A program made the translations under genes and the position numbers. The notes beneath the pieces were generated by a model, which made no database searches, had not been told where the DNA came from, and saw only the letters and a list, made by a program, of their open reading frames with translations. This document shows, piece after piece, positions 9,500-18,887 of a stretch of 64,000 bases of DNA (its first letter is position 1; every line of letters begins with the position of its first letter). The stretch covers positions 62,001 to 126,000 of the forward strand of contig NZ_JAHTBN010000006.1 of the NCBI RefSeq assembly GCF_019166065.1, given 5' to 3'. The DNA is from Candidimonas humi. Lineage in GTDB: Bacteria; Pseudomonadota; Gammaproteobacteria; Burkholderiales; Burkholderiaceae_B.

Positions 9500-9529
9500 A
9501 AAGGGGCCGAGTTTTGCTCGGCCCCTTTT
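9500..9529 (+). terminator. intrinsic terminator after the RND operon
   Basis: AAAGGGGCCGAG (9500-9511) pairs perfectly with CTCGGCCCCTTT (9517-9528) around a 5-base loop, giving a 12-bp stem ending in a T run. It lies 33 bp after the pump stop and between convergent genes. The A-rich left edge lets it work in both directions. Confidence 0.9.
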
Positions 9530-9624
9530 GCGTTCGGCGCCAGCCTGCGCATGCGCTGCACGCAGGATCTTCACTCGGCCAGCCGGAACCCCTCGCGGCC
9601 AGCCGAATTCCCCTCGCCCCTCTT

Positions 9625-10485
9625 TCAGACCCTTGCCACCAGCAATTCCTCCGAATTCCTGGGTGGACGCAAATCATCCGCTCTCCCCGCAAAGTAGCGC
9701 TCCGCCAGGGCGGATGCCGACACGTGCTGCACTTTCTGGAACCCTGCCTCGGTGGCAAGAGCCATGATCTCGTCCGGCTTGAAGAAGCTGATCCAAGGCG
9801 TGCCGCTGGCCCGCGCACCTGCCGCGGCGCGCTCTACCCCGATGCGTATCTCGGGATCGAGCATCTCGATCGGGCACAGGAACGACATGACGAATATGGA
9901 GCCTGGCACAAACGCCGCAATCCGGCGCAGGGTCGCCATGACGGCGTCTCGAGTCAAATACATGCTGACCCCCGTCGATGCAATGACCGCCGGGCGCTGG
10001 ACATCGAATCCCGAGGCGACCAATCGACTTAGCCAGTCGTCGCCGGCCTCGAAGTCCACGGGTACGAGCTCGAGGTTGCCGGCAATACCGAGGCCCGTAG
10101 CCACAAGGCGCTCGCGCTTCCATGCCTGGGACTCGGGCTGGTCCAGCTCGAAAATGCGCAGCCGGGATGCGAACTCGGGCCGGCGCTGAGCAAACGAATC
10201 CAGCCCCGCGCCGAGAAGAACATACTGGCCCACGCCGCGCGACACCTGCTCTTCGACCAGATCCTCGATGTAGCGAGCGCGCGCCAGAATGGCCGCGCGA
10301 AAGGGCTTGGTAAACGGACTCATGTCGGGGCGATCGCGCCAATCGTCATCGGGCGCGACCAGTTTCAATCCGACCTCGTCTTCGAATACATGCGGCGGCG
10401 CATCCGCCTGTACATGCAAGGCCCGCCACAGCGCAGTGCGTACGGCAGTGTTGTCCGGTATTTCAGCTTCCTTGTCGTGTGCCAT
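9625..10485 (-). CDS. class I SAM-dependent methyltransferase, LCMT/TIGR00027-like
   Basis: 286 residues. The glycine-rich SAM motif is YVLLGAGLDSFAQR (about 88-101), followed by the acidic strand end IFELDQP (111-117). The sequence resembles the leucine carboxyl methyltransferase superfamily as found in actinobacterial and proteobacterial putative O-methyltransferases (TIGR00027); their natural substrates are mostly unknown. It is 59 bp downstream of the MFS gene on the same strand, so the pair may form one operon under the TetR regulator, perhaps modifying and exporting a compound. That link is inferred from position. Confidence 0.82.
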   Translation of the reverse strand: MAHDKEAEIPDNTAVRTALWRALHVQADAPPHVFEDEVGLKLVAPDDDWRDRPDMSPFTKPFRAAILARARYIEDLVEEQVSRGVGQYVLLGAGLDSFAQRRPEFASRLRIFELDQPESQAWKRERLVATGLGIAGNLELVPVDFEAGDDWLSRLVASGFDVQRPAVIASTGVSMYLTRDAVMATLRRIAAFVPGSIFVMSFLCPIEMLDPEIRIGVERAAAGARASGTPWISFFKPDEIMALATEAGFQKVQHVSASALAERYFAGRADDLRPPRNSEELLVARV

Positions 10486-10544
10486 GTTTTATCTCCTTTG
10501 ATTGCCGGGCGATTCGCTCAGAGGCCGGCGGCGCATCGAGCCGG

Positions 10545-11804
10545 CTACTCTTTGCCGACGCGTGCCACGGTTGAGCCTTGCTTGTCGGCTGAGCCACGGC
10601 TTGTCCCCGGTTCCGTCAGCCAAAACAGGAAAGCAATGCCCCCGAAAGCGCCGCCCAGCCATGCAACAGCGGTCCAGCCGGCCAATTGATATAGATAGCC
10701 CGTCAGCACCGAGCCAATAACGCCGCCGAGGAAGAAACAAGTCATGTACGCGGTCGTGATGCGGCCGCGCATCTTCGGGTTCAGCTCGTACACCACGCTC
10801 TGGTTGAGAATGTGCTGGCCTTGCTGGCCGAGATCCAGCAAGACCACGCCCACGACGATCGCGGCCAAATAATTTTGGAAAAACCCCATGATGGCAAATG
10901 CAAGCACAATAACCGCCAAGAACACACCGGTGCCGGTGTGCGCTTTGCCGCGATCATGCAGCCGGCCGGCAGCCATGGCGCACATCGCCCCCGCCGCCCC
11001 AAGCAGGCCGAACAATCCGACGACAGTGTCGCCGTAGTTGTAGGGCGGCCGCGTGAGCAGGAACGAAAGGCCTGTCCACAGTGTCGTGAAAGCCGCGAAA
11101 CCCAAAGCGCCATAAACAATGCGCCGCCTCAGCAGCGGCTCTTCGCGGAACAGTTGCACCACGGAAAGCAATAGCGGGAAATAGCGCAAAGATGTCTCGT
11201 TACGGAACTGCGGCAGCACACGCGACAAGACCCACGCCTGTATCACCATGAAAGCCGCCGCTATATCGAAGACAGCGCGCCAGCCCAGCACGTCGGCGAC
11301 AAAGCCCGAGAACGTACGGGACAGCAGGATGCCAAGCAGCAACCCGGCCATTACACGGCCGACGACTTGCCCGCGCTGATCGTCCATGGCCAGGTGGGCG
11401 GCGAAGGGCACGAGCACCTGCGCGGCCGTTGCCGTGATCCCGATGATCATGGACGCCACAAGGAAAACGCCGATACTGGACGCCGCGCCGGCAAGCACCA
11501 AGGCCGCAGCGGTGCATGCCGAAAGCACGGTCACCAAGCGGCGCAGCTCGAAGAAATCACCTAATGGAACGACCAGCACCAGGCCGAAGGTGTAGCCCAG
11601 TTGCGTCATGGTCACGATCAGCCCTGCCGTGCCGGTCGAAACGAGGAAATGGCGCGCCAATGTATCCAGCAGCGGCTGCGCATACCAGATGTTGGCTGCC
11701 GCAATTCCCGTGGCCACGGCCATGACCTGCACCAAGGCCGAATTGCTTGCGACCGACCCGGCGCGGGCCAGCGCCTTGTAGCCGGTGCTACCCAGTTTTC
11801 CCAT
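10545..11804 (-). CDS. MFS transporter (DHA1-like, 12 TM)
   Basis: 419 residues with about twelve hydrophobic segments. After a soluble N-terminus comes IWYAQPLLDTLARHF, then GYTFGLVLVVPLGDFFELRRLV, the MFS signature loop between TM2 and TM3 (G-x-x-x-D-x-x-x-R-R). A second signature-like loop follows TM8 (GRLHDRGKAHTG). Such proteins act as proton-coupled exporters of small molecules. It is divergent from a TetR-family regulator across a 113-bp region packed with palindromes, so inducible efflux is likely. The substrate is unknown. Confidence 0.9.
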   Translation of the reverse strand: MGKLGSTGYKALARAGSVASNSALVQVMAVATGIAAANIWYAQPLLDTLARHFLVSTGTAGLIVTMTQLGYTFGLVLVVPLGDFFELRRLVTVLSACTAAALVLAGAASSIGVFLVASMIIGITATAAQVLVPFAAHLAMDDQRGQVVGRVMAGLLLGILLSRTFSGFVADVLGWRAVFDIAAAFMVIQAWVLSRVLPQFRNETSLRYFPLLLSVVQLFREEPLLRRRIVYGALGFAAFTTLWTGLSFLLTRPPYNYGDTVVGLFGLLGAAGAMCAMAAGRLHDRGKAHTGTGVFLAVIVLAFAIMGFFQNYLAAIVVGVVLLDLGQQGQHILNQSVVYELNPKMRGRITTAYMTCFFLGGVIGSVLTGYLYQLAGWTAVAWLGGAFGGIAFLFWLTEPGTSRGSADKQGSTVARVGKE

Positions 11805-11820
11805 CAGAGAGTTCCCAATT

Positions 11821-11886
11821 TTGACTAGAATATTGTTCTAGATTTTTATTCTAGAATTAGAATAATATTCTAGTCAAGCATATAAT
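11821..11886 (+). promoter_or_regulatory. nested palindromic operator and tetR promoter
   Basis: TTGACTAGAATATT (11821-11834) and AATATTCTAGTCAA (11864-11877) are perfect 14-bp inverted arms. Inside lie two further perfect palindromes, TCTAGA (11837-11842) and ATTCTAGAAT (11848-11857). The AT-rich TCTAGAAT-type unit thus appears four times. A perfect -10 TATAAT follows at 11881-11886, 31 bp before the regulator start. This arrangement fits several TetR dimers repressing both divergent genes. Confidence 0.7.
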
Positions 11887-11917
11887 CGCGTCGGGACAAG
11901 CAAAGAAATAGATCGAG

Positions 11918-12571
11918 ATGACTCGCACATCAGCCACATCAGCCAGCAAAGCCACACTCAAGCACAATCGGCGGCAAGCGATCGGCGAAGTGGCAATGAC
12001 CCTGTTTCGGGAACGCGGCGTTGCGGCCACACGTGTAGAAGATATCCTCGAACGTGCCGATGCCAGCAATGGCAGCTTCTATCACCATTTCGGCAGCAAG
12101 CTCAACCTGGCCGTCATCTTGTATCTGGAAACGCTGCAGCGCTTCCAGGGCGACCTGCTCGACGAGCTCGAGCGGCACGAGGGCGCCCGGGATGGCATCG
12201 AGAGCGTAGTGCGGCGTTATCTGCGCTGGGCGGCGGAAAACCCCACCGCGATGCGCTACATGATGCATTGCCGCGAGCCATCGGTCGCCAGCGCCTCGGA
12301 AGGCAAGGAAGCCGCGCTGAACAAGCAATTTTACGAACAGCTTATACGCTGGCTGCAACGCCATATAGATGCCGGCGAAATCGTAAGGCTGCTTCCCGAG
12401 CAGTACTACGCCTTGTGGATCGGGCCGGCGCACCAACTGGTGCGCAGCGCAATCAACGAACTGGACTACTTCGCCAAACCCGACCCCGAAAGCTACGTCC
12501 GGCATCTGCAGGAATCCGAGCAGCCCCTCGTGCACGCGGCCTGGCAGGTTCTCAAGAAGCCCGTCGGCTGA
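11918..12571 (+). CDS. TetR/AcrR-family transcriptional regulator
   Basis: 217 residues. The N-terminal TetR helix-turn-helix is clear: RRQAIGEVAMTLFRERG, then TRVEDILERADASNGSFYHHF (the recognition helix ends with the typical GSFYHHFGSK). The remaining helices form a ligand-binding domain without a recognisable ligand motif. It is divergent from the MFS gene and probably represses it, and itself, through the palindromes at 11821-11877. Its stop directly abuts the end of the convergent gph gene (12571/12572). Confidence 0.92.
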   Translation: MTRTSATSASKATLKHNRRQAIGEVAMTLFRERGVAATRVEDILERADASNGSFYHHFGSKLNLAVILYLETLQRFQGDLLDELERHEGARDGIESVVRRYLRWAAENPTAMRYMMHCREPSVASASEGKEAALNKQFYEQLIRWLQRHIDAGEIVRLLPEQYYALWIGPAHQLVRSAINELDYFAKPDPESYVRHLQESEQPLVHAAWQVLKKPVG

Positions 12572-13297
12572 TCAGGCCACCGCAGCACCGGGCTGCTGTT
12601 TCGCCACAGAGCCGTCCAACAGCCCAGCGCAGGCTTCCACCAGATCATCGAAGCGATGCAGCAGGAAGTCCGGCTTCAGTTCGGCAACGGGGATTTCGGT
12701 GTAGCCGAAATCGACCAGCACCACAGGCACTCCGGCAGCCTTCGCGGCCCCGGCATCGGCGTCGGAATCGCCCACCATGAGCGTGCGCGCGAGGTTGCCG
12801 CCTACGGCCTGCACCGCTTCGATCAAGTGCGCGGCATTGGGCTTGGCCGCCGTGACGGCATCGATGCCCACCACGCCTTCGAACAGCTCCAGCACACCCA
12901 GCTTGGACAACAGGCTGCGCGACAGCCCTGTGGGTTTGTTGGTGCAGACGACCAGCGTGGCACCTGCCGCCTTCAGGGTTTTCAGGGCATCGTCCACGCC
13001 CGGAAACAGCCTGCTCTGGTCTGCGACATGGTCGCCGTAATAGCTCAGGAAACGGTCGAAAACGGCAGTGGCGCGGGCGGCCGGGTCTTGTTCTCCGGCG
13101 AGCTCGAAGCCCCACTGCAGCATCCGCCGGCCTCCGCGGCTGATGAGGCGCCTGCCTTCGTCATAAGCCAAGGGCTGCACGCCTTCTTCGACCAGGATGG
13201 CGTTCACGGACCCGACCAGGTCGGGGGCCGACTCGACCAGGGTGCCATCGAGGTCGAAAGCTATGGTTGCTTCGTTAAAGGCGATGAGATCTGTCAC
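12572..13297 (-). CDS. gph: phosphoglycolate phosphatase (HAD family)
   Basis: 241 residues. A HAD phosphatase removing phosphate from 2-phosphoglycolate. The nucleophile motif FDLDGTLVES places Asp15/Asp17 at the active site, and the C-terminal acidic motif is MVGDSDADAGAAKAAG; VVCTNKP is motif II. I choose the GTG at 13297 because AGGAAGGAG lies 9 bases upstream. An in-frame ATG at 13336 would add 13 basic residues and lacks a ribosome site. Other HAD phosphatases are possible, but the spacing and cap insert fit Gph. Confidence 0.88.
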   Translation of the reverse strand: MTDLIAFNEATIAFDLDGTLVESAPDLVGSVNAILVEEGVQPLAYDEGRRLISRGGRRMLQWGFELAGEQDPAARATAVFDRFLSYYGDHVADQSRLFPGVDDALKTLKAAGATLVVCTNKPTGLSRSLLSKLGVLELFEGVVGIDAVTAAKPNAAHLIEAVQAVGGNLARTLMVGDSDADAGAAKAAGVPVVLVDFGYTEIPVAELKPDFLLHRFDDLVEACAGLLDGSVAKQQPGAAVA

Positions 13298-13475
13298 AGC
13301 GTGGGGCTCCTTCCTGGGCCGAAGAGTTCGGCCCAATCATGCGCCATAGCTTAACGCTCGCAAGCGTCTTTGTCGCATACCGGATTCCTAGGTCGATTAC
13401 GGCACGACCGCTTGCGGTTCGGACGCTGCGTCTTTGGCCAGGAGATGGGCAACAGCCCCTACCTGCCATAATTAC

Positions 13476-13513
13476 ACTATGGCCCATAGACTATGGCTCC
13501 GAACGCACTATAG
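13476..13513. promoter_or_regulatory. ACTATGG repeat cluster upstream of the Ldh-family gene
   Basis: ACTATGG occurs at 13476-13482 and 13490-13496 (14-bp period) with a related ACTATAG at 13507-13513. The first copy is part of the small palindrome CTATG-GCC-CATAG (13477-13489). Phased repeats 50-90 bp before a start suggest regulator binding sites. No regulator gene is adjacent, so this is tentative. The rest of 13298-13564 shows no gene. Confidence 0.35.
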
Positions 13514-13564
13514 CCTGCGGGTTTGCGCAGCGAACGGAACAGACATCCACATCAGGAAGACAGC

Positions 13565-14644
13565 GTGCAGAATTCAACAGCGCAGCAACCCGGCTACCGC
13601 CGGGTAGATCCCCAGAAACTGAGCACGTTCGTGAGCGAGGTCTATTGCAGCACCGGCGTGTGCCGGGCCGACGCCGCGGTCGCCGCCGACGCCCTGGTGC
13701 AGGCCGACCTCTGGGGGCACCAGTCGCACGGCGTTATGCGCCTGCGCTGGTATTACGACCGGCTCAAGTCCGGCGCCATGAAGACGGTCACCGACGTGCG
13801 CACGGTCGTCGACGCCAAGGCTGCCGCCGTGCTGGACGGCGGCGACGGGGTAGGCCCGGTAGTGGCCAAGCGGGCCACCGAAGAAGCGATAGCCCGGGCC
13901 CGCGAGTACGGCGTCGGCGCCGTCTCCGTGCGCTATTCCAACCACTTCGGCACATGCATGTATTTCTCGCGCATGGCAACCGAGCAGGGCTGCATCATGC
14001 TGCTGATGACCAACGGCGGCCCGGGCATGGCTCCATGGGGCGGACGCCGCAAGCTGGTCGGCACCAACCCCTGGTCGGTGGGTGCGCCGGCGGGACGTCA
14101 TGCCCCGATGATCATGGACGTCGCCAACACCGGCGTGGCACGCGGCAAGATATTCCTGGCCAGGCAACGCCACGAGTCTATCCCCGAGGGTTGGGCCATC
14201 GACGCCGACGGCTATCCCACCACCGACCCGCGCAAGGCTCTCGAAGGCTTTGTTCTCCCCATGGCTGGACACAAAGGCTACGCCATAGGCGCCATGGTCG
14301 ATGTCCTGTCCGGCGTCCTGTCGGGCAGCGGCATACTCGACGAGGTGCACAGCCCTTACGACCCGGTCAATCGCAGCGGCGCCGGCCATTTCTTCCTGGC
14401 GCTCGACATCGCCGCTTTCCAGCCGCTGGCACAGTTCAAGGCGCGCATGGAAGAGTACATCGCCAAGCTCAAGGCCGCCCCCGTGGCCGCGGGCCACGAC
14501 GAGGTCTACTACCCGGGTGAAATCGAGGCGCGCAACGACCTGCGCCAACGCGCCGACGGCTTGTATTTGCCCGAGGACACCCTGGCAGACCTGCAAAAGA
14601 CCGCCGAGGCCACCGGGGTGGATCTATCGCCTGTCTTTGGCTGA
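13565..14644 (+). CDS. Ldh-family (malate/L-lactate/ureidoglycolate-type) dehydrogenase
   Basis: 359 residues, NAD(P)-dependent dehydrogenase of the type II malate/L-lactate dehydrogenase family, which reduces 2-oxo acids to 2-hydroxy acids or the reverse. The family signature ADLWGHQSHGVMRLRWYY contains the catalytic SHG histidine; RYSNHFGTCMYF and TNGGPGMAPWGG are also conserved. The start is the GTG at 13565, preceded by AGGAAGA; an in-frame upstream ATG at 13523 gives a poor start. It stands alone. The exact oxo acid cannot be told from sequence. Confidence 0.87.
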   Translation: MQNSTAQQPGYRRVDPQKLSTFVSEVYCSTGVCRADAAVAADALVQADLWGHQSHGVMRLRWYYDRLKSGAMKTVTDVRTVVDAKAAAVLDGGDGVGPVVAKRATEEAIARAREYGVGAVSVRYSNHFGTCMYFSRMATEQGCIMLLMTNGGPGMAPWGGRRKLVGTNPWSVGAPAGRHAPMIMDVANTGVARGKIFLARQRHESIPEGWAIDADGYPTTDPRKALEGFVLPMAGHKGYAIGAMVDVLSGVLSGSGILDEVHSPYDPVNRSGAGHFFLALDIAAFQPLAQFKARMEEYIAKLKAAPVAAGHDEVYYPGEIEARNDLRQRADGLYLPEDTLADLQKTAEATGVDLSPVFG

Positions 14645-14753
14645 TCTAGCCGCAGTTCCCACGATTTCAGCCGCGCTCGGGACTCATGCGGCCCAGGGGC
14701 AGGCGCGACACTCCAAGGCCAGCTCAAAGCCAGGCCGACATATGACAATGCGA

Positions 14754-15797
<1,044 letters not shown>

Positions 15798-16025
15798 TCA
15801 CATCGCGTAATCGGGTTTCTTGTACAGCCTTTCCACGTGTCCGACAATGTCCGGCCTATAAACCTTTTCGGCCCAGTCTTTGGCGTCGATTTCCTCCATC
15901 GCGACGGAAACGGATTCCTCGCCATAGCCGAAGACACGTGTGACGTCCTTGGTGATGGCATCCGCGAGCTGCTGCTTTTGCTGCTCGGACTTTCCGGGCC
16001 AAAGCTTGACGATGATGTGCGGCAT
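15798..16025 (-). CDS. 4-oxalocrotonate tautomerase family protein
   Basis: 75 residues. After removal of Met the protein begins P-H-I-I-V-K-L-W, giving the catalytic N-terminal proline of the tautomerase superfamily. GGAGG sits 5 bases before the ATG at 16025, which rules out a longer in-frame start. The C-terminal [20 protein letters not shown] resembles PptA-like members. It lies between a CMD-family protein and an aldo/keto reductase in one operon. Enol-keto conversion of an unknown substrate is expected. Confidence 0.88.
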   Translation of the reverse strand: MPHIIVKLWPGKSEQQKQQLADAITKDVTRVFGYGEESVSVAMEEIDAKDWAEKVYRPDIVGHVERLYKKPDYAM

Positions 16026-16050
16026 GATGCCCTCCCGATGGCTTGCGCTG

Positions 16051-16377
16051 TTATGCGCCGGAGTCTTCGAACACGCGCCGCGCAATCTGGAGCGCGGTAC
16101 TTGCGACTGGCCAACCCGCGTAGAACGCCATATGCGTGATCACCTCGATCAGTTCATCGCGGGTGACGCCATTTTCCAGCGCACGCTTGAGGTGAAAGGG
16201 CATTTCGTTGACGCGATAGAGCGCGACCAGACACGAAACGGTAACCAGGCTGCGATCGCGCGGCGAGAGTTGCGAACGTTTCCACACATCGCCGAACAAC
16301 ACCTTGTCGGTATAGTCGGCCAGCGCGGGGGCGATATCCGCAAAGGGATTACGCGGCGTGGACGCTTTGTCGATCAT
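16051..16377 (-). CDS. carboxymuconolactone decarboxylase (CMD) family protein
   Basis: 108 residues, the length of a single CMD domain. The body [23 protein letters not shown] followed by [18 protein letters not shown] (given here in two parts) matches CMD/gamma-carboxymuconolactone decarboxylase proteins, with the conserved histidine of HLKRAL. Such small members are often of unknown activity, and the name does not prove a protocatechuate role. AAGGAG lies 6 bases before the ATG. It is the first gene of the three-gene operon divergent from a LysR regulator. Confidence 0.85.
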   Translation of the reverse strand: MIDKASTPRNPFADIAPALADYTDKVLFGDVWKRSQLSPRDRSLVTVSCLVALYRVNEMPFHLKRALENGVTRDELIEVITHMAFYAGWPVASTALQIARRVFEDSGA

Positions 16378-16535
16378 GACAATCTCCTTTTCAAATGGTC
16401 AAAGAGTCTGGACTCGGCTCGCACGAGAGCTCGCAAAGGCCAGAAAGGCGGCAACCAGCAACAGGATGGCACTCGCCGTGTCGCGGCTGACACTGTCGGC
16501 GCTCACGGGGACGTCACAGAGGGTAGTTGTCATTT

Positions 16536-16605
16536 CCATGGCCGACATTATCCCGGCCATGGATAACAATGACTAGCTACTTTAATCTTAATGGCGTTAT
16601 AAGAT
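16536..16605. promoter_or_regulatory. two inverted repeats in the divergent LysR/CMD region
   Basis: CCATGGCCG (16536-16544) pairs with CGGCCATGG (16554-16562), a perfect 9-bp palindrome with 9-bp spacer. Closer to the LysR start, ATCTTA (16585-16590) pairs with TAAGAT (16600-16605) across 9 bp. The second has the size of a LysR recognition site. Both lie in 16378-16636, which holds no convincing gene. Confidence 0.5.
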
Positions 16606-16636
16606 AAGCTAATTAATTACTCATGGGCGCCGAATC

Positions 16637-17530
16637 GTGGCAAGACATAATCTCAACGAGCTGCTGTACTTCGTAACGGTAGCGCGCGAAGGCAGCTTCA
16701 CCCGCGCCGCCGCCTCGCTTGGCGTGACCCAGTCGGCAGTCAGCCAGACCATCAGCGGGCTGGAGAAGCGCCTGCGCATCCGGCTGCTCACGCGCACCAC
16801 GCGCAGTGTTTCGCCCACGGAAGCGGGTGAACGCCTGGTGCAGGCGATCGGCCGCCGCTTCGATGAAATCGAATCGGAACTGGACGCACTGACCGCCATG
16901 CGCGACAAGCCTGCCGGCACCGTCCGCATCACCTGCGGCGACCGCGTATTGAGCAGCAACATATTGCCGAAGCTCACGCCATTGCTGCGCGAATATCCCG
17001 ACATCAAGATGGAGTTCGACGTGAGTTACGGATTCCGGGATATCGTCGCAGACCGCTTCGACGCCGGCGTGCGAATGGGCGAGAGCGTCGACAAGGACAT
17101 GATTGCGCTGCCTATCGGCCCCAAGCTGCGAATGGCCGCGGTCGCCACAGCATCCTATTTCGCTGCGAACCCGGCGCCGAAAACGCCGCGTGACTTGCTG
17201 TCACATCGCTGCATCAACCTACGATTTCCAACCTACGGCGGACTCTACATCTGGGAATTCGAACGCCGCGGCCATCCGTTGAACGTCCATGTGGACGGGC
17301 AGCTTACGTTCAATACGTCGCCCGCGATCGTCCAGGCGGCGCTGGCGGGGCTGGGCGTGGCATTCCTGCCCGAAGACGAGCTCCTGCAGCATGTCGAACA
17401 AGGGAGCCTGGTTCGCGTGCTTGAAGATTGGTGTCCGCCCTTCCCCGGCTATCACTTGTACTACCCGAATCGCCGCCTGCCTTCGCCCGCCTTCAAATTG
17501 GTGGTGGAAGCGCTTCGGTACCGAGGCTGA
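16637..17530 (+). CDS. LysR-family transcriptional regulator
   Basis: 297 residues. The N-terminal helix-turn-helix reads LLYFVTVAREGSFTRAAASL with GVTQSAVSQTISGLEKRL as recognition region, the standard LysR pattern. The C-terminal substrate-binding domain resembles the CrgA/DsdC-like group (PAGTVRITCGDRVLSSNILP). GTG at 16637 is the only start close to the HTH. It is divergent from the CMD-tautomerase-aldo/keto reductase operon and likely activates it in response to a small electrophile or aromatic compound. The effector is unknown. Confidence 0.92.
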   Translation: MARHNLNELLYFVTVAREGSFTRAAASLGVTQSAVSQTISGLEKRLRIRLLTRTTRSVSPTEAGERLVQAIGRRFDEIESELDALTAMRDKPAGTVRITCGDRVLSSNILPKLTPLLREYPDIKMEFDVSYGFRDIVADRFDAGVRMGESVDKDMIALPIGPKLRMAAVATASYFAANPAPKTPRDLLSHRCINLRFPTYGGLYIWEFERRGHPLNVHVDGQLTFNTSPAIVQAALAGLGVAFLPEDELLQHVEQGSLVRVLEDWCPPFPGYHLYYPNRRLPSPAFKLVVEALRYRG

Positions 17531-18066
17531 AGGGCGCGGCCATGACATCGCTTCAGGCACTTCATCTATATTCGCGCTTTCGCCATCAAGGCATCTCACA
17601 GCGCCTGGTCATTCGCACGATCCAGCCTATGCGCTGAGATTCTGAAGCGGATTTGCCCCCATAACCCCGGCCCCGGCATTGACAATGCGAGGTTTGGATG
17701 TAGTATTACAACTTTACTAATAGTTGTCACCATCACGGCAGCGAGAGCGTAATTACGGACATCGGATCGGTCGGCGACCAGATCGAGGCAGATGCATTCG
17801 CTCAGCTCGAACTAGCGGATGGAAGATTGTTGTAGCATGGGAATGCCCACTGCGGCGTCAGATGACGGCGGCGCGCCAAAGCGCCGATTTTCAGCAGATG
17901 GACGATGCGCATTTGCTACAGCGTATAAGCCGGCGCCAGGCCGGCGATGGAAGACTGATTCAATCGATCACGCCGACTTATTGGGCAAGCCCGACGACGG
18001 AGTAGAGATCACGACGCGATCGCTCGAGAAAACTGTTTGAACCACGAGCATGCGGAGTCAACCAGC
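17531..18066. other. 536-bp intergenic region, no convincing gene
   Basis: No ORF here has a family resemblance or a credible ribosome site. It holds the promoter/operator at 17679-17727, a perfect 10-bp palindrome CGTAATTACG (17748-17757), and a GC-rich hairpin CGGCGC-gccaaa-GCGCCG (17869-17886) followed by ATTTT that could act as a weak terminator or attenuator in the leader of the catabolic operon. Confidence 0.5.
17679..17727 (+). promoter_or_regulatory. promoter and palindromic operator of the CoA-catabolism operon
   Basis: TTGACA (17679-17684) is a perfect -35, followed after 16 bp by TAGTAT (17701-17706) as -10. Immediately downstream, ACAACT (17708-17713) and AGTTGT (17722-17727) form a perfect palindrome with 8-bp spacer, where a repressor would block transcription. 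The same AAGTTGT core recurs before the flavoprotein and ABC genes, suggesting the GntR protein at 24970-25725 as regulator. Confidence 0.55.
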
Positions 18067-18843
18067 ATGGCAGTATTGACCACGGAAAGGCGAGGCAGTG
18101 CGCTGATCTTGACGATGAATCGTCCGGATGCCCGCAATGCCTTATCCAGCGAGCTCGTGCACGCGCTGTTGGACGGCGTGCAAGCCGCGCAGTCCCAGCG
18201 GAATCTGCGCGGCATCATCATCACAGGGGCTGGCGACAAGGCGTTTTCGGCTGGCACGGACCTGAAGGAACGCGCCAAGCTATCTCAAGAAGGCAAAGCC
18301 GCCCAAAGCCAGGCGCTGTTGACCTTGAGCAAGGCCATCTGGCGCTCGCCCAAACCCGTCATTGCAGCCGTATTCGGCTGGTGCCTGGGCGGCGGCAGCG
18401 AGCTGGCGCTTGCGTGCGACCTGCGCATTGCCTCGGAAGACACGCGTTTCGGCTTCCCGGAGATGACGCTGGGCGCCTATCCCGGCAGCGGTGGGCCCGT
18501 CACGCTCACGCGCCTCGTGGGCGCAGCGCGCGCCAAGGACTTGCTGTTCACGGCAAGCGGCTTCGACGCGCGCCAAGCCGAGAAAATGGGCATCGTGCAG
18601 CGCGTGGTCAAGCGTAAAGAACTGATCGACGCAGCCGTGCAATGGGTCACCGAGATGGAAGCAACCAGCCCACTGGCCGTGGCTGCGCTCAAGCAGTCGA
18701 TCAACCAGGGCCAGTCTATGTCGATGACTGACGCAGCCGAGCTGGACCAGCTTCTGCGGCGCCCGCTTGATGCGACACAGGATTATGCAGAGGGCATGCG
18801 TGCGCACTTCGAGAAACGCAAGCCGATATTCAAGGGCGAATAG
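18067..18843 (+). CDS. enoyl-CoA hydratase/isomerase
   Basis: 258 residues, crotonase family. The oxyanion-hole segment AFSAGTDLKE and the motif GGGSELALACD are present. Both catalytic glutamates of a true hydratase are kept, Glu112 (GGSELAL) and Glu132 (FGFPEMTLGAYPG), with the same 20-residue spacing as in rat mitochondrial hydratase. It should add water to a 2-enoyl-CoA. I start at ATG 18067 with GGAG upstream; the TTG at 18037 is less likely. It is first gene of the operon with two CaiB transferases and a MaoC hydratase. Confidence 0.92.
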   Translation: MAVLTTERRGSALILTMNRPDARNALSSELVHALLDGVQAAQSQRNLRGIIITGAGDKAFSAGTDLKERAKLSQEGKAAQSQALLTLSKAIWRSPKPVIAAVFGWCLGGGSELALACDLRIASEDTRFGFPEMTLGAYPGSGGPVTLTRLVGAARAKDLLFTASGFDARQAEKMGIVQRVVKRKELIDAAVQWVTEMEATSPLAVAALKQSINQGQSMSMTDAAELDQLLRRPLDATQDYAEGMRAHFEKRKPIFKGE

Positions 18844-18887
18844 GCATCCAATCTTCGCCCGCATCGTACAACAGGGATTTGCTCACC

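Noticed and set aside
13523-13564. Upstream start for the Ldh-family dehydrogenase
   Set aside because: The in-frame ATG adds 14 residues without family likeness and lacks a ribosome site, whereas GTG 13565 has AGGAAGA.
16358-16576. A 72-residue plus-strand frame between the CMD and LysR genes
   Set aside because: It overlaps the start of the CMD gene and its control region, and has no recognisable domain.
17724-18040. Short open frames in the gap before the enoyl-CoA hydratase
   Set aside because: No ribosome site, no family likeness, and they overlap the operator and hairpin of this region.
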